A stretch of DNA of 64,000 bases from Pseudomonas sp. RIT-PI-S (GCF_025642975.1 NZ_JANZKJ010000014.1:62001-126000); one strand, 5' to 3'; counted from the first letter of the stretch, positions 1 to 8,487 are shown. Notes: generated from the sequence alone by a model not told the origin. Translations and numbers: made by a program.

Positions 1-228
1 CAGGCGACCAAGCGTCCCGCAGCGTTTGGTTCCCGGGCGCTGCCCGGTCCCATAGGAGGGGGTGAGGTGGACTAAGGCACCAGGCGACGCGGCGACGCGC
101 CAGGCTCGGAGCGCGGAGGCGTGGCGGCATGACGGCATGACGGCGTGGGAGCTGGCGCTAGCCTGCGAACCAGGCGGCCAAGCTTCCCGCAGCGTTTGGT
201 TCCCGGGCGTTGCCCGGTCCCACAGGGG
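1..228. repeat. Pair of 58-bp direct repeats, 170 bp apart
   Basis: Positions 1-58 and 171-228 are nearly identical, with only a few substitutions. Each copy contains a short hairpin, CCGGGC-N3-GCCCGG, inside a stretch reading TTCCCGGGCG(C/T)TGCCCGG. The stretch 59-170 between them is GC-rich and contains a short GACGGCAT run, with no convincing gene. The hairpin and its GGTCCCA flank resemble REP-type intergenic elements of pseudomonads. This lies downstream of the minus-strand acyltransferase gene. Confidence 0.7.
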
Positions 229-236
229 TGACCCTT

Positions 237-326
237 TAGGGCATGGCTCCTGACGAGCCATCCTTGTAGAGCATGGGCTCCTCATGGGCCATCCATTAGG
301 GCATGGGGCTCCTGGGGCGCCGAGCC
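237..326. repeat. Three 30-bp tandem repeats
   Basis: Three imperfect copies start at 237, 267 and 297, an exact 30-bp period. Each has the core TAGGGCATGG followed by GCTCCT. They sit between the direct repeats above and the stop codon of the acyltransferase gene at 332. No open frame of interest crosses them, and their role is unknown. Confidence 0.6.
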
Positions 327-331
327 CGCCT

Positions 332-1303
332 TTAGCGCAACCCACACCGGTCGAAGAACCGTTCCCGGCTCTGCACCATGAGGGCGGCGCGTTTGTGCGG
401 GAAGTCGAATTCCTTTTCCTGCCAGAAGCCCAGCCGTTGCATATGACCGATCATCCGGGCGTTGTCGGCGCGGGGTTCGGCGACCACGCGCTGGGTACGG
501 CTGTCGTCCAGGAACAAATAGTGCACCAGGGCGGGCAGCCAGCTCTGGATCTTGTGCGGGCCGCGATGGTGCTCTTCGCCCACCAGCATATGAATGCCGC
601 GGTCGTAGTCGTCGACGGCGTAAAAGGGCGCGATGCGGTCTTCCTTGGCCCAGTAGGCTTCGAAATAGCCGAACGGTTCATCGTCGAAGCAGCCGATCAG
701 GCTGAACGCATGGGGGTCGGCGGCCTGGCGCTCGAGATAGGCGCGGTGTTGCGCCAAGCTGCCGGCTTCGTTCCAGAACGCATCCACCCGGGGATGGTTC
801 TGCCAGCGGTGGAACAGGGCCAGGTCCAGGTCGCGGTCCAGCACCCGCAGCGACACCCAGCTGCCGAGGGCAGCGTCAAAGCGCCGGTACACCTCGCCGC
901 TGGGCTTGGGCGGCCGCCGCGGGTGGCGGCGGCCGTCGCTGATCACCGGGCGCAACGGATAACCGTTGCTGGCGGCAGTGCGCAGCCATGGCGATGGCAC
1001 CTGCCAGAAGGCAGCGCGCTCCAGGTGCCAGCATCCCGCCTCGGCCGGGTGCAACAGGCCTTGCTGCAGCAGCGCGGCGGGCGCCTGCGCCAGCCGCAGA
1101 GTAATGGCCTGGCAGCCCGCGTCCGCGGCAAAACAGCTGTAAGCCAACGCCCACACCGCCAGGACGGGCTCCGCGGCGGCGCTCAGGCGCCATGTGTCGC
1201 CCTCCCGGCGTGCCAGCGAGCCATCGTCCAGGGCCAGGGTGCCAGCGCTCAGGTCCAGGTGCAGGGTATGGCCGTTCGGGCACGGCAACGACAGGCTGGC
1301 CAT
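332..1303 (-). CDS. GNAT acyltransferase of pyoverdine side chain (probable N5-hydroxyornithine acetyltransferase)
   Basis: This 323-residue protein has a C-terminal half (about residues 145-323) of the siderophore-biosynthesis GNAT type (IucB/AlcB/RimJ-like), with HPRVDAFWNE near the start of the domain and GLHM-like and DNARMIGHMQRLGF segments typical of the acetyl-CoA fold. The N-terminal 140 residues resemble the poorly defined leader domain of the same siderophore enzymes. Its ATG lies 3 bp after the pvdA stop codon, so the two are almost certainly co-transcribed and translationally coupled. The likely reaction is transfer of an acetyl group to N5-hydroxyornithine made by PvdA, giving the hydroxamate iron ligand used by the pyoverdine synthetases. 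A formyl or other acyl donor cannot be excluded from sequence alone. It corresponds in role to the PvdYII-type acetylase. Confidence 0.85.
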   Translation of the reverse strand: MASLSLPCPNGHTLHLDLSAGTLALDDGSLARREGDTWRLSAAAEPVLAVWALAYSCFAADAGCQAITLRLAQAPAALLQQGLLHPAEAGCWHLERAAFWQVPSPWLRTAASNGYPLRPVISDGRRHPRRPPKPSGEVYRRFDAALGSWVSLRVLDRDLDLALFHRWQNHPRVDAFWNEAGSLAQHRAYLERQAADPHAFSLIGCFDDEPFGYFEAYWAKEDRIAPFYAVDDYDRGIHMLVGEEHHRGPHKIQSWLPALVHYLFLDDSRTQRVVAEPRADNARMIGHMQRLGFWQEKEFDFPHKRAALMVQSRERFFDRCGLR

Positions 1304-1306
1304 GGT

Positions 1307-2632
1307 TCAGGCCGTCTGCCGGGCGAGCGCTTGCGGCTGGCGCGCGCCGGCCTGCCAATACTCGAACAACGAGGTGGCGATCTCTTCGGCCCGCGCCGGG
1401 AGCACGGACAGCAGCGTATCGCTCAGGCCGTGGCTGGCTTGGCTGAAGCCTTGCAGGTAGACCGCCGCCTTGAGCTGCGGCGCCGCTTGCACTCGGTAAT
1501 CGCGACCTACGCTGAGGTCACCCAGGCTTTCCAGCAGAGGTGCCAGCAGCTGGCGGTGGGAGGTGCGCTCGTAGCCCGTGGCGAGAATCACCAGGTCGTA
1601 ACGCTGGCGGTGAATGTCGCCGGTGGCGGTATCGCGCAGGGTGAGTTCGATACCCTCGGCCGAAGCTTCACCGCGCTCGATGTGACGGCGGCAGAGGAAG
1701 CCATGGCGCGCCTGGCGAGCCACTTTCTGACGGTAGAAAATGCCGTAGATGCGCTCGATCAGGCCCAGGTCCACCACCGAGTAGTTGGTGTTCTGGAACT
1801 CGGCGATCAGTTGCTCGCGTTCGCTGTCCGGCTCGTTGAAAACCAGGTCGGTGTAGGCCGGAGAGAAGATGTCGTTGACGAAGGGGCTGTCGTCGGCGGG
1901 CTTGAGCACCGCCGCGCGCAGAATCATGTCCACCTGCACCGAGGGGTAGCTGTCGTTGAGGTCGATGAACGCCTCGGCCGCGCTCTGCCCGCCACCGACC
2001 ACGGCAATGCGCATCGGCTCGTGGCGGGTGCACGGCTGCTGTGCCATGCGCTCCAGGTACTGGGCGTGGTGGAACACCCGGGCATCGCCGCGCAGGTGGG
2101 CGAACTGCTGCGGAATACGCGGCGTGCCGCCGGTGCTCAGCACTACCGAACGGGTCAATTGCTGCTGCTCGCGGCCCTGGGCATCCACGCTGTGCACGCG
2201 CAGGGTGTCGATGCCGTTGGCGCCGGCCACCGGCTCCACCGCCGTGACCGTGTGCCCGTAGGCGGCCTGGCTGGCGAAGCGCTCGGCGACCCAGCGCAGG
2301 TAGTCGTTGAACTCCATCCGGCAGGGGTAGAAGGTGCCCAGGTTGATGAAGTCCACCAGGCGGCCTTCTTCGCGCAGATAGTTCACGAAGCTGTAGGGGC
2401 TGGTGGGGTTGCGCAGGGTCACCAGGTCCTTGAGGAAGGAAATCTGCAGCTCACTCTGGTTCACCAGGGTGTTGCCGTGCCAGCGGTAGTCCTGCTGCTT
2501 GTCCAGGAACAGCGCCCGATAGTGGTGCCCCCGCGCCGCGCCCTGCTCCTGCAAGGCAATGGCCAGCGCCAGGTTGGAGGGGCCGAAGCCGATGCCGACG
2601 ACATCGTAGGGCGCAGCGTTGAAGGCGGTCAT
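1307..2632 (-). CDS. pvdA: L-ornithine N5-monooxygenase PvdA
   Basis: This 441-residue flavin- and NADPH-dependent N-hydroxylase converts L-ornithine to N5-hydroxyornithine, the first committed step for the hydroxamate ligands of pyoverdine. The FAD-binding motif GIGFGPSNL is at residues 13-21, and the NADPH motif VVGGGQSAAE sits near the middle. The segment FLKDLVTLRNPTSPYSF is typical of siderophore ornithine hydroxylases. The length matches the family (about 440). ATG at 2632 is the start. An exact PvdS promoter site lies 59 bp upstream (2691-2714), and the acyltransferase gene follows after 3 bp. Expression should therefore rise under iron starvation. Confidence 0.97.
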   Translation of the reverse strand: MTAFNAAPYDVVGIGFGPSNLALAIALQEQGAARGHHYRALFLDKQQDYRWHGNTLVNQSELQISFLKDLVTLRNPTSPYSFVNYLREEGRLVDFINLGTFYPCRMEFNDYLRWVAERFASQAAYGHTVTAVEPVAGANGIDTLRVHSVDAQGREQQQLTRSVVLSTGGTPRIPQQFAHLRGDARVFHHAQYLERMAQQPCTRHEPMRIAVVGGGQSAAEAFIDLNDSYPSVQVDMILRAAVLKPADDSPFVNDIFSPAYTDLVFNEPDSEREQLIAEFQNTNYSVVDLGLIERIYGIFYRQKVARQARHGFLCRRHIERGEASAEGIELTLRDTATGDIHRQRYDLVILATGYERTSHRQLLAPLLESLGDLSVGRDYRVQAAPQLKAAVYLQGFSQASHGLSDTLLSVLPARAEEIATSLFEYWQAGARQPQALARQTA

Positions 2633-2690
2633 GCACGAATCCTCTAAGCGATGGGCAGTTACCCGGCGGCGCGGGTGCTATGTGCAACTG

Positions 2691-2714
2691 ACGAAGGCCT
2701 GGTTGAGAAATTTA
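2691..2714 (-). promoter_or_regulatory. PvdS (iron-starvation sigma factor) promoter of pvdA
   Basis: Read on the minus strand, the site is TAAAT (2714-2710), 16 bases, then CGT (2693-2691). This is an exact match to the known TAAAT-N16-CGT iron-starvation box recognised by PvdS. It lies 59 bp upstream of the pvdA start codon. Confidence 0.9.
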
Positions 2715-2750
2715 CAGGCGCCCGTCGCGGCAAGGCGGCGTACACCCCCT

Positions 2751-3088
2751 CCCGTGGCAGCTGGGGCTGCCCGCGACAACGTCTCGCCCGCGTTGCGTCC
2801 GGGCGTCGGCGAGCCGGGCTGATACAGGCACCAAGCCCTCTCCCGTGGCAGCCGGGCTGCCCGCGGCAACGTCTCGCCCGCGTTGCGTCCGGTTGCCGGC
2901 GAGCCGGGCTGATACAGGCACCAAGCCCTCTCCCGTGGCAGCCAGACTGCCCGCGGCAACGTCTCGCCCGCGTTGCGCCCGGTTGCCGGCGAGCCGGGCT
3001 ACGGGCACCAAGCCCTCTCCCGTACCAGCCAGACTGCCCGCGACAACGTCTCGCCCGCGTTGCGCCCGGTCGGCGGCGAGCCGGGCTG
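2751..3088. repeat. Four-copy ~90-bp tandem repeat between pvdA and pvdP
   Basis: Four imperfect copies start near 2751, 2842, 2932 and 3019 (spacing 91, 90 and 87 bp). Each contains GTCTCGCCCGCGTTGCG and GGCGAGCCGGGCTG. The repeat fills almost the whole gap between the pvdA promoter and the pvdP stop codon. Both flanking genes are on the minus strand, so the array lies just downstream of pvdP and upstream of the pvdA promoter. The GCCGGCGAGCCGGGCTG segment is self-complementary, suggesting stacked hairpins like those of REP arrays. Open frames across it are low-complexity translations of the repeat and are not credited as genes. Confidence 0.8.
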
Positions 3089-4684
3089 CTAGGGCTGGAG
3101 CCTTGCGTACCACGGGCGCGGGGGGGAGCGGTCTAGCCAGCGGGCCAAGGTGTTTTCTTCGCTGAACACCACGCGCAAGGCCAGCTTCATGGTTTCCACG
3201 TCCAGGGCCACGTCGGCGCTGGCGGCTTGCAGGTCGGACAACCCGCAGCCGTGGGTCGCCGGGCCCAGCCAGGGGTCGTCTACCTCTACCCAGCGCCCAG
3301 GCGCGAACCAGGGCACGCCTTGCCATTCCAGCCGGCGCACTTCCCCGGGATGGTAACGGTCATGGGCGCGGTACCAGTCTTCGATGCGCGCGTCGATCCA
3401 GCCGTGGAAGTACCAGAACACCGGGTTCACATGGGAGGAAAACGGGTCACCGAGGAAGTCGTTTTCCGGCCCGAACCAACGTGGGCTGAAATCGCTCGGG
3501 GTACGGTCACTGGTGACCGCGGCGCCACTGGACGGGTCGCGGGTGACCGAGGCCCAACGCATGTGCAGCCAGTCGTGCATGCCCAGCTCCACCTCGGAGC
3601 CGAACTGCCCCAGGGTCAGCGTGGCCAGGTAGGCGGGGTCCTGGTAACGGGATTCCCACACCAGAAAGTTGGCATGGTAGGCCGCCTCGCTTTTCAAACC
3701 CCACAGCCACTGGCTGTACTCGTCGTCATCGGCGGCGACCCAGGCCGGAGGCACCGAGAAGCCATCGAGGTTATCCAGGTAACGGACGAAGCCTGCACGG
3801 TCATGCTGCAAGGGCGCACAGGGCGCCGGCAGGCGCTCCCAGGCGGGCAGCGGCTGGAGCGCGCGGGCCTGTTGCAGCATGCGCCGGTGCATGAAGAAAA
3901 AATCCACGCCCGAGCCGTTACGGTCCTTCAACGGGCCCCGGGCATCACGCTCGTGGTCGAGCGGCCCGGGCTGCCAGCCCACGCCGCGCAGGGCGTTGCG
4001 CTGGGCCGGGCTGAGCCGGTGCCATTTGTCTCGGGCGGCGTGCCACAGCTGGTGGAACAGCCGGTGCCGGGGCGCGATAAGCTCGGCCAGCAGCGGTGAG
4101 CTCAAGCCGATGCGCTCCCGCGCCAGGGGGAATGCGCGCTTGGTGGCGACGAAGGCGTCCGGCAGCCGTTCGGCCGATAGTGGCCGGGCCAGCGGCAGCA
4201 GACGGCCACTGAGGCTCCCCGCGCCGGTGTTGGCGGCGCTGTCCCACACCTCATCGAACACCGCCTGTGCTTCATAGGCGGGAACGATGCCGGTGCCAGG
4301 GTAAACGCGCCAGCTTACCGCCCCCCCCTCCTCGCCAGGCAGATCGCCGAGCACGCGGTAGGGCGGCGGTTCAACGCCCCGCAGCTGTGCTGGCGTACCG
4401 ATGAACCCTTGCAGGGCCCGCCCCTGAGGCGCCACGTCCAGCACCATCTCTGCGCCTGTTGCCGGCAACCCCGGCAATGGCACACCGAGCAGCTCGATCC
4501 GCCACAGCCCGCGCAGGCGGTCACCGAAGCGCGCCAGGGCGGTGGGCGCCAGGTCAAGGCTGGCTTCGTCGGGGCTGGCGGGTGGGTCCAGCGCCAGGCG
4601 ACGGCGCGCCATGTCGCCCGCGGGCAGCGCGGCGGCGCCGGTGAGCGCCAGGGCGCTGACGAAGGTACGTCGAGAAAACTTCAT
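3089..4684 (-). CDS. pvdP: Pyoverdine maturation tyrosinase PvdP
   Basis: This 531-residue periplasmic copper enzyme oxidises the tyrosine-derived part of ferribactin during formation of the pyoverdine chromophore. The N-terminus has a twin-arginine signal (SRRTFVSALALTGAAALPA). Copper-site motifs of the tyrosinase fold are visible: FFFMHRRML in the central part, and HDWLHMRW and SHVNPVFWYFHGWID in the C-terminal third. The length is close to that of known PvdP (about 540). It diverges from pvdM and has its own exact PvdS site 41 bp upstream. A single-gene unit on the minus strand is likely, since the 90-bp repeat array follows its stop codon. Confidence 0.93.
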   Translation of the reverse strand: MKFSRRTFVSALALTGAAALPAGDMARRRLALDPPASPDEASLDLAPTALARFGDRLRGLWRIELLGVPLPGLPATGAEMVLDVAPQGRALQGFIGTPAQLRGVEPPPYRVLGDLPGEEGGAVSWRVYPGTGIVPAYEAQAVFDEVWDSAANTGAGSLSGRLLPLARPLSAERLPDAFVATKRAFPLARERIGLSSPLLAELIAPRHRLFHQLWHAARDKWHRLSPAQRNALRGVGWQPGPLDHERDARGPLKDRNGSGVDFFFMHRRMLQQARALQPLPAWERLPAPCAPLQHDRAGFVRYLDNLDGFSVPPAWVAADDDEYSQWLWGLKSEAAYHANFLVWESRYQDPAYLATLTLGQFGSEVELGMHDWLHMRWASVTRDPSSGAAVTSDRTPSDFSPRWFGPENDFLGDPFSSHVNPVFWYFHGWIDARIEDWYRAHDRYHPGEVRRLEWQGVPWFAPGRWVEVDDPWLGPATHGCGLSDLQAASADVALDVETMKLALRVVFSEENTLARWLDRSPPRPWYARLQP

Positions 4685-4724
4685 GCCCTGGCTCGAGCCT
4701 CTGTGCGGCGGTCATCCCGCAAGA

Positions 4725-4748
4725 ACGTAGCCCTGGCGCGCAAATTTA
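4725..4748 (-). promoter_or_regulatory. PvdS promoter of pvdP
   Basis: On the minus strand this reads TAAAT (4748-4744), 16 bases, CGT (4727-4725), an exact iron-starvation box. It ends 41 bp from the pvdP ATG. Together with the site at 4771-4794 it forms a divergent promoter pair only 22 bp apart. Confidence 0.9.
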
Positions 4749-4770
4749 CCGGCCGCCGCGGCAGCACGGT

Positions 4771-4794
4771 TAAATTCCCCCGTCACCGGCTCGT
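4771..4794 (+). promoter_or_regulatory. PvdS promoter of pvdMNO
   Basis: TAAAT (4771-4775), 16 bases, CGT (4792-4794) is an exact iron-starvation box on the plus strand. It lies 63 bp before the pvdM ATG and points into the pvdM-pvdN-pvdO unit. Confidence 0.9.
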
Positions 4795-4857
4795 TCCTTC
4801 CCACACCAGCACGCCGGCGAGCCGGGCTGGGCATCCGCACACCCGACCGAGACGGCC

Positions 4858-6189
4858 ATGAGTCCACCCCGCGCCAAAGCCTTGATATTGACCGCCCTGC
4901 TAGTTGTGATCGTTGCCATCGCCGCGGCGTTGGCCTGGGCCCGTTGGCCCAGCCCGCAGGGCTACGCGCCCTCGGTAATGGCCCACGCCCGGGAATTGCA
5001 CGAGCACATCATCGCCTTCGACAGCCGGATCACCGTGCCGCTGGACTTCGGCACCCAGGGCGCGGAAGCCGACCGGGACGGCCCCGGCCAGTTCGACCTG
5101 GTCAAGGCCGGGCGCGGGCGGCTCTCTGGCGCGGCGCTGGCGATCTTCGGCTGGCCCGAACTGTGGAACGGGCCCAATGCGCCGCATCACCCCACCCCGG
5201 GCTTCGTCGAGGAAGCGCGCGAACAGCAGGAAAGCCGCTATCGCATTCTCACCGGCATGGTGCGGGACTTCCCCGAGCAGGTCGGGTTCGCCTATTCGCC
5301 CGAGGACTTTCGCCGGCTCGCCATGGAGGGCAAGTTCGCCATCGTGATGAGCCTGCTCAACGCCTACCCGCTGGGGGACGACCTGAGCGCGCTGGACCGT
5401 TGGCATGCCCGCGGCATGCGCATGTTCGGCTTCAACTATGTGGGCAACAACGCCTGGGCCGACTCGTCGCGGCCCCTGCCGTTTTTCAACGACTCACCCG
5501 ACGCCCTTGGCGGGCTGTCGCCGCTGGGCCGCCAGGCCGTGGCCCGGCTCAACGACCTGGGCGTGGTGATCGATGTGTCGCAAATGAGCACCCAAGCGCT
5601 GGAGCAGGTGGCGCAATTGACCCGCGCGCCTATCGTGGCCTCTCACTCAGCGCCACGGGCGCTGGTGGACATCAAGCGCAACCTCTCCGACCACGAGCTG
5701 CAATTGATCGCCAACAGCGGCGGGGTGATCCAGGTCGTAGGTTTTTCGGGCTACCTGCGCCCGCCCAGCGCGGCGACCCTGGGCAAGCTCAACGCCCTGC
5801 GCGAGCAGTTCGCCCTGCCGCCCCTGGCCGGCCTGGACAACGCCCTGATGCCTGGCGACCCGATCATTGCCATCTGGCCGCAAGCGCGCTTCGGCGCCTA
5901 CGCCAGCCAGCTGTATGCCCTGCTCGAGGAAGACCCCAAGGCGACCCTCGGGCAATACCTCGATGCCATCGACTACACCGTGAAGAAGGTCGGCATCGAC
6001 CATGTGGGCATCAGCTCAGACTTCAACGACGGCGGCGGCCTGCAGGGCTGGAAGGACGTCAGCGAAGCCCGCAATCTGACCGCCGCGTTGATCGAACGCG
6101 GCTACTCGGACGCCGACATCGCCAAGCTGTGGGGCGGCAATTTCCTCCGCGCCTGGCAACAGGTGCAAGCGGTGGCCCGTCATGACTGA
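4858..6189 (+). CDS. pvdM: Pyoverdine maturation protein PvdM (renal-dipeptidase fold)
   Basis: This 443-residue protein of the M19 membrane-dipeptidase family begins with a hydrophobic anchor or signal segment (residues 9-25) and acts in the periplasm during ferribactin-to-pyoverdine maturation, where PvdM is known to be needed for the oxidation step done by PvdP. Several zinc ligands of true M19 dipeptidases seem absent. The usual HxD near the start of the fold is replaced by AFDSRITVP, and the usual DxSH is DVSQMS. SHSAPRALVD and HVGISSDFNDGG are retained. This argues against ordinary dipeptidase activity. The last 8 bp overlap pvdN, so the two are translationally coupled. Confidence 0.93.
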   Translation: MSPPRAKALILTALLVVIVAIAAALAWARWPSPQGYAPSVMAHARELHEHIIAFDSRITVPLDFGTQGAEADRDGPGQFDLVKAGRGRLSGAALAIFGWPELWNGPNAPHHPTPGFVEEAREQQESRYRILTGMVRDFPEQVGFAYSPEDFRRLAMEGKFAIVMSLLNAYPLGDDLSALDRWHARGMRMFGFNYVGNNAWADSSRPLPFFNDSPDALGGLSPLGRQAVARLNDLGVVIDVSQMSTQALEQVAQLTRAPIVASHSAPRALVDIKRNLSDHELQLIANSGGVIQVVGFSGYLRPPSAATLGKLNALREQFALPPLAGLDNALMPGDPIIAIWPQARFGAYASQLYALLEEDPKATLGQYLDAIDYTVKKVGIDHVGISSDFNDGGGLQGWKDVSEARNLTAALIERGYSDADIAKLWGGNFLRAWQQVQAVARHD

Positions 6190-7465
6190 CCGTCGCAGCT
6201 TCCTTAAGCACGCAGGCCTTCTCGCCGCCGCGCCCTGGTTCGGTGCCGGAGCTGGTGCATCGGCCGCGGCCGGGTTAACGCCGCCCGCGCCTGGCGACTG
6301 GCAAGCGCTGCGCGCGCAGTTCGACCTGGACCCGCGCTATCTGCACATGACGCTGTTCCTGCTCGCCTCCCACCCGCGGCCGGTCCAGCAGGCAATCGAC
6401 CAGCTGCGCCAGCGCTTCAACCGCAACCCGGCCGAAGCGGTGGACTGGCACCGTGAAGAGATCTGGCAGTACGAAGACCAGGTGCGCGCCCGTGCGGGTG
6501 CTTACTTCGGCGTAACGCCAGGCCAAGTAGCGCTCACCGGCAGCACCAGCGATGGCCTGGCGGCGATCTACGGCGGGCTGGTGGTGCCAGCGGAAAAGGA
6601 GATCCTCACCTCCGCCCACGAGCATTACGCCACCTACACCCGCCTCGCCTACCGCCAGCGCTTGATGGGCACGCGCCTGCGCGAAGTGCCGCTGTTTCGT
6701 AGCGCCGCGCAGGCGTCGGTGGACGAAATCGTCGGCAACCTCAAGGCCGCCCTGCGCCCGGACACCCGCGTGCTCGGGCTGACCTGGGTGCATTCGGGCA
6801 GCGGGGTGAAGTTGCCAATGCAAGAGATTGCCGCGCTGGTGCGCGACACCAACCGCGACCGCGACGAGGCGGACCGGCTGATCTACGTGGTCGATGGCGT
6901 GCACGGCTTCGGCGTGGAGAACGCCAACTTCGCCGACTTCGGCTGCGACTACTTTATTGCCGGCACCCATAAATGGTTGTTCGGCCCACGTGGCACCGGG
7001 GTGATCATCGGCGCCCAGGGCCAGATGCCGGACCACCTGGTGCCGACCGTGCCCACCTTCAGCCGCGACGACAGCTTCGGCACCACCATGACCCCCGGCG
7101 GCTACCATGCCTTCGAGCACCGCCTGGCGCTGGGCAGCGCGTTCGACCTGCACCTGGCGCTGGGCAAGGCCCAGGTGCAGGCACGGATTCACCAGCTCAA
7201 CGCCGACCTGAAGGCACGCCTGGCCCAATACCCGAAGGTGGAGCTGGTGACGCCGCGCGCGGCGGCGTTGTCCAGCGGGTTCACGTTCTTCCGGGTGCGC
7301 GGGCGCGGCTGCGATGCCGTGGCGGACCATCTGCTGGCGCAGCGCGTGCTGGCCGACGCGGTGGAACGCGACGCTGGGCCGGTGGTGCGCCTGGCACCCG
7401 GGCTGCTCAACGACGAAACCGAGCTGGATGTGCTGATGCGCAGGCTGGCCCCGATGCTCACCTGA
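6182..7465 (+). CDS. pvdN: PLP-dependent pyoverdine side-chain enzyme PvdN
   Basis: This 427-residue fold-type I PLP enzyme is exported by the twin-arginine pathway (signal DRRSFLKHAGLLAAAPWFGAG). In the periplasm PvdN converts the chromophore-bound glutamate of pyoverdine into the succinamide form. The PLP lysine is predicted at residue 264 in GTHKWLFGPRG, and the aspartate contacting the PLP ring nitrogen is in VVDGVHGFG. Its start overlaps the end of pvdM by 8 bp, and pvdO follows after 29 bp. The length matches the family. Confidence 0.94.
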   Translation: MTDRRSFLKHAGLLAAAPWFGAGAGASAAAGLTPPAPGDWQALRAQFDLDPRYLHMTLFLLASHPRPVQQAIDQLRQRFNRNPAEAVDWHREEIWQYEDQVRARAGAYFGVTPGQVALTGSTSDGLAAIYGGLVVPAEKEILTSAHEHYATYTRLAYRQRLMGTRLREVPLFRSAAQASVDEIVGNLKAALRPDTRVLGLTWVHSGSGVKLPMQEIAALVRDTNRDRDEADRLIYVVDGVHGFGVENANFADFGCDYFIAGTHKWLFGPRGTGVIIGAQGQMPDHLVPTVPTFSRDDSFGTTMTPGGYHAFEHRLALGSAFDLHLALGKAQVQARIHQLNADLKARLAQYPKVELVTPRAAALSSGFTFFRVRGRGCDAVADHLLAQRVLADAVERDAGPVVRLAPGLLNDETELDVLMRRLAPMLT

Positions 7466-7494
7466 TTCTTAACACCCGCGAACGAGTGCCCCTT

Positions 7495-8349
7495 ATGCCC
7501 CTGTTACCTGCCCTGCCCCTGGCGGCGCTGCTGCTCACCGCCGCCACCGCCCAGGCCGCGCCCACCCGTCAACCCGGTGAGGTGTTCAAGGACTGCAAGG
7601 ACTGCCCCGAGATGGTGGTGCTGCCCGCGGGCAGTTTCGTCATGGGCACCCCGGCGGACGAGCCTGGGCGTCAGCCCGACGAGGGGCCGCAGCATACGGT
7701 CACCTTCGCCCGCCCGTTCGCCATCAGCCGTTACCAGGTCACCGCCGCCGAGCTGCGGGCCTGGCTGAAAGCGAGTGGCACCCGCCTGGCTGACGGTGAC
7801 ACCCGCCCGGGGCGCGAATGCAAGGCCGGGGTGCCGCGCTACCCGCAGGGCCCGCGGCAACCGGCCGTGTGCGTGGATTACCACGACGTGCAGCACTATG
7901 CCGCCTGGCTCGGCAAGCACACCCACCATCCCTACCGGATGCTCAGCGAAGCAGAGCGCGAATACGCCGCCCGCGCTGGCAGCACCGGGCCCTTTCCATT
8001 CCCGATGGACCCGGGCCCCGGCTATGGCATCGCCAAGCACGCCAACACCTACGGCGCGGCGGATGGCTACAGCTACACGTCGCCGGTGGGCAGCTTCGCA
8101 CCCAATGCCTTCGGCGTGTACGACATGCACGGCAACCTGTACGAGTGGGTCGCCGACTGCGCCCACGACGACTACAAGGGCGCGCCCAGCGATGGCAGCC
8201 CGTGGATGGAAGCACAGTGCGACCTGGTGCAGATCCGTGGCAACGACTGGGGCGAGCCGCCGATTTTCTCCCGCTCCGGCAACCGCAACAACGCCTACCC
8301 CACGGACCGTGGCGACTGGATCGGCTTTCGGGTAGCGCGGGAGCTGTAA
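7495..8349 (+). CDS. pvdO: Pyoverdine maturation protein PvdO (formylglycine-generating-enzyme fold)
   Basis: This 284-residue secreted protein has a signal peptide (residues 1-20, cut near ATAQAAP) and an FGE-sulfatase fold, visible in EMVVLPAGSFVMGT near the start, YRMLSEAEREYAARAG in the middle, FGVYDMHGNLYEWVADC, and IGFRVAREL at the end. PvdO is known to act in the final oxidation of dihydropyoverdine in the periplasm. The chosen ATG at 7495 gives a clean signal peptide. Longer upstream readings would run through pvdN in another frame. It is the last gene of the pvdMNO unit. Confidence 0.93.
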   Translation: MPLLPALPLAALLLTAATAQAAPTRQPGEVFKDCKDCPEMVVLPAGSFVMGTPADEPGRQPDEGPQHTVTFARPFAISRYQVTAAELRAWLKASGTRLADGDTRPGRECKAGVPRYPQGPRQPAVCVDYHDVQHYAAWLGKHTHHPYRMLSEAEREYAARAGSTGPFPFPMDPGPGYGIAKHANTYGAADGYSYTSPVGSFAPNAFGVYDMHGNLYEWVADCAHDDYKGAPSDGSPWMEAQCDLVQIRGNDWGEPPIFSRSGNRNNAYPTDRGDWIGFRVAREL

Positions 8350-8487
8350 CGCCACCAGGGGCACGCCCCCGTGGGACCGGGCAGCCTGGGAATGGCGACG
8401 GTGCAATAAAACAAGCCGCCTGTGAGTGCGCTTTCGCAGGCTTGGCCTACTCCCATAGGGGCCGCGCAGGCATTTCGCCATATTTCT

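Noticed and set aside
284-2647. A 787-codon open frame on the plus strand across the acyltransferase and pvdA genes
   Set aside because: It is the antisense shadow of two well-supported minus-strand genes. The protein is low-complexity and shows no family motif.
2751-3088. CRISPR array (four regularly spaced repeats)
   Set aside because: The whole ~90-bp unit repeats without variable spacers, and no cas gene is present. The same applies to the 82-bp, 46-bp and 168-bp arrays.
4858-6189. Calling the gene an active membrane dipeptidase
   Set aside because: Key metal-binding residues are replaced and the gene sits in the pvdMNO unit, so the pyoverdine-maturation role is the better reading.
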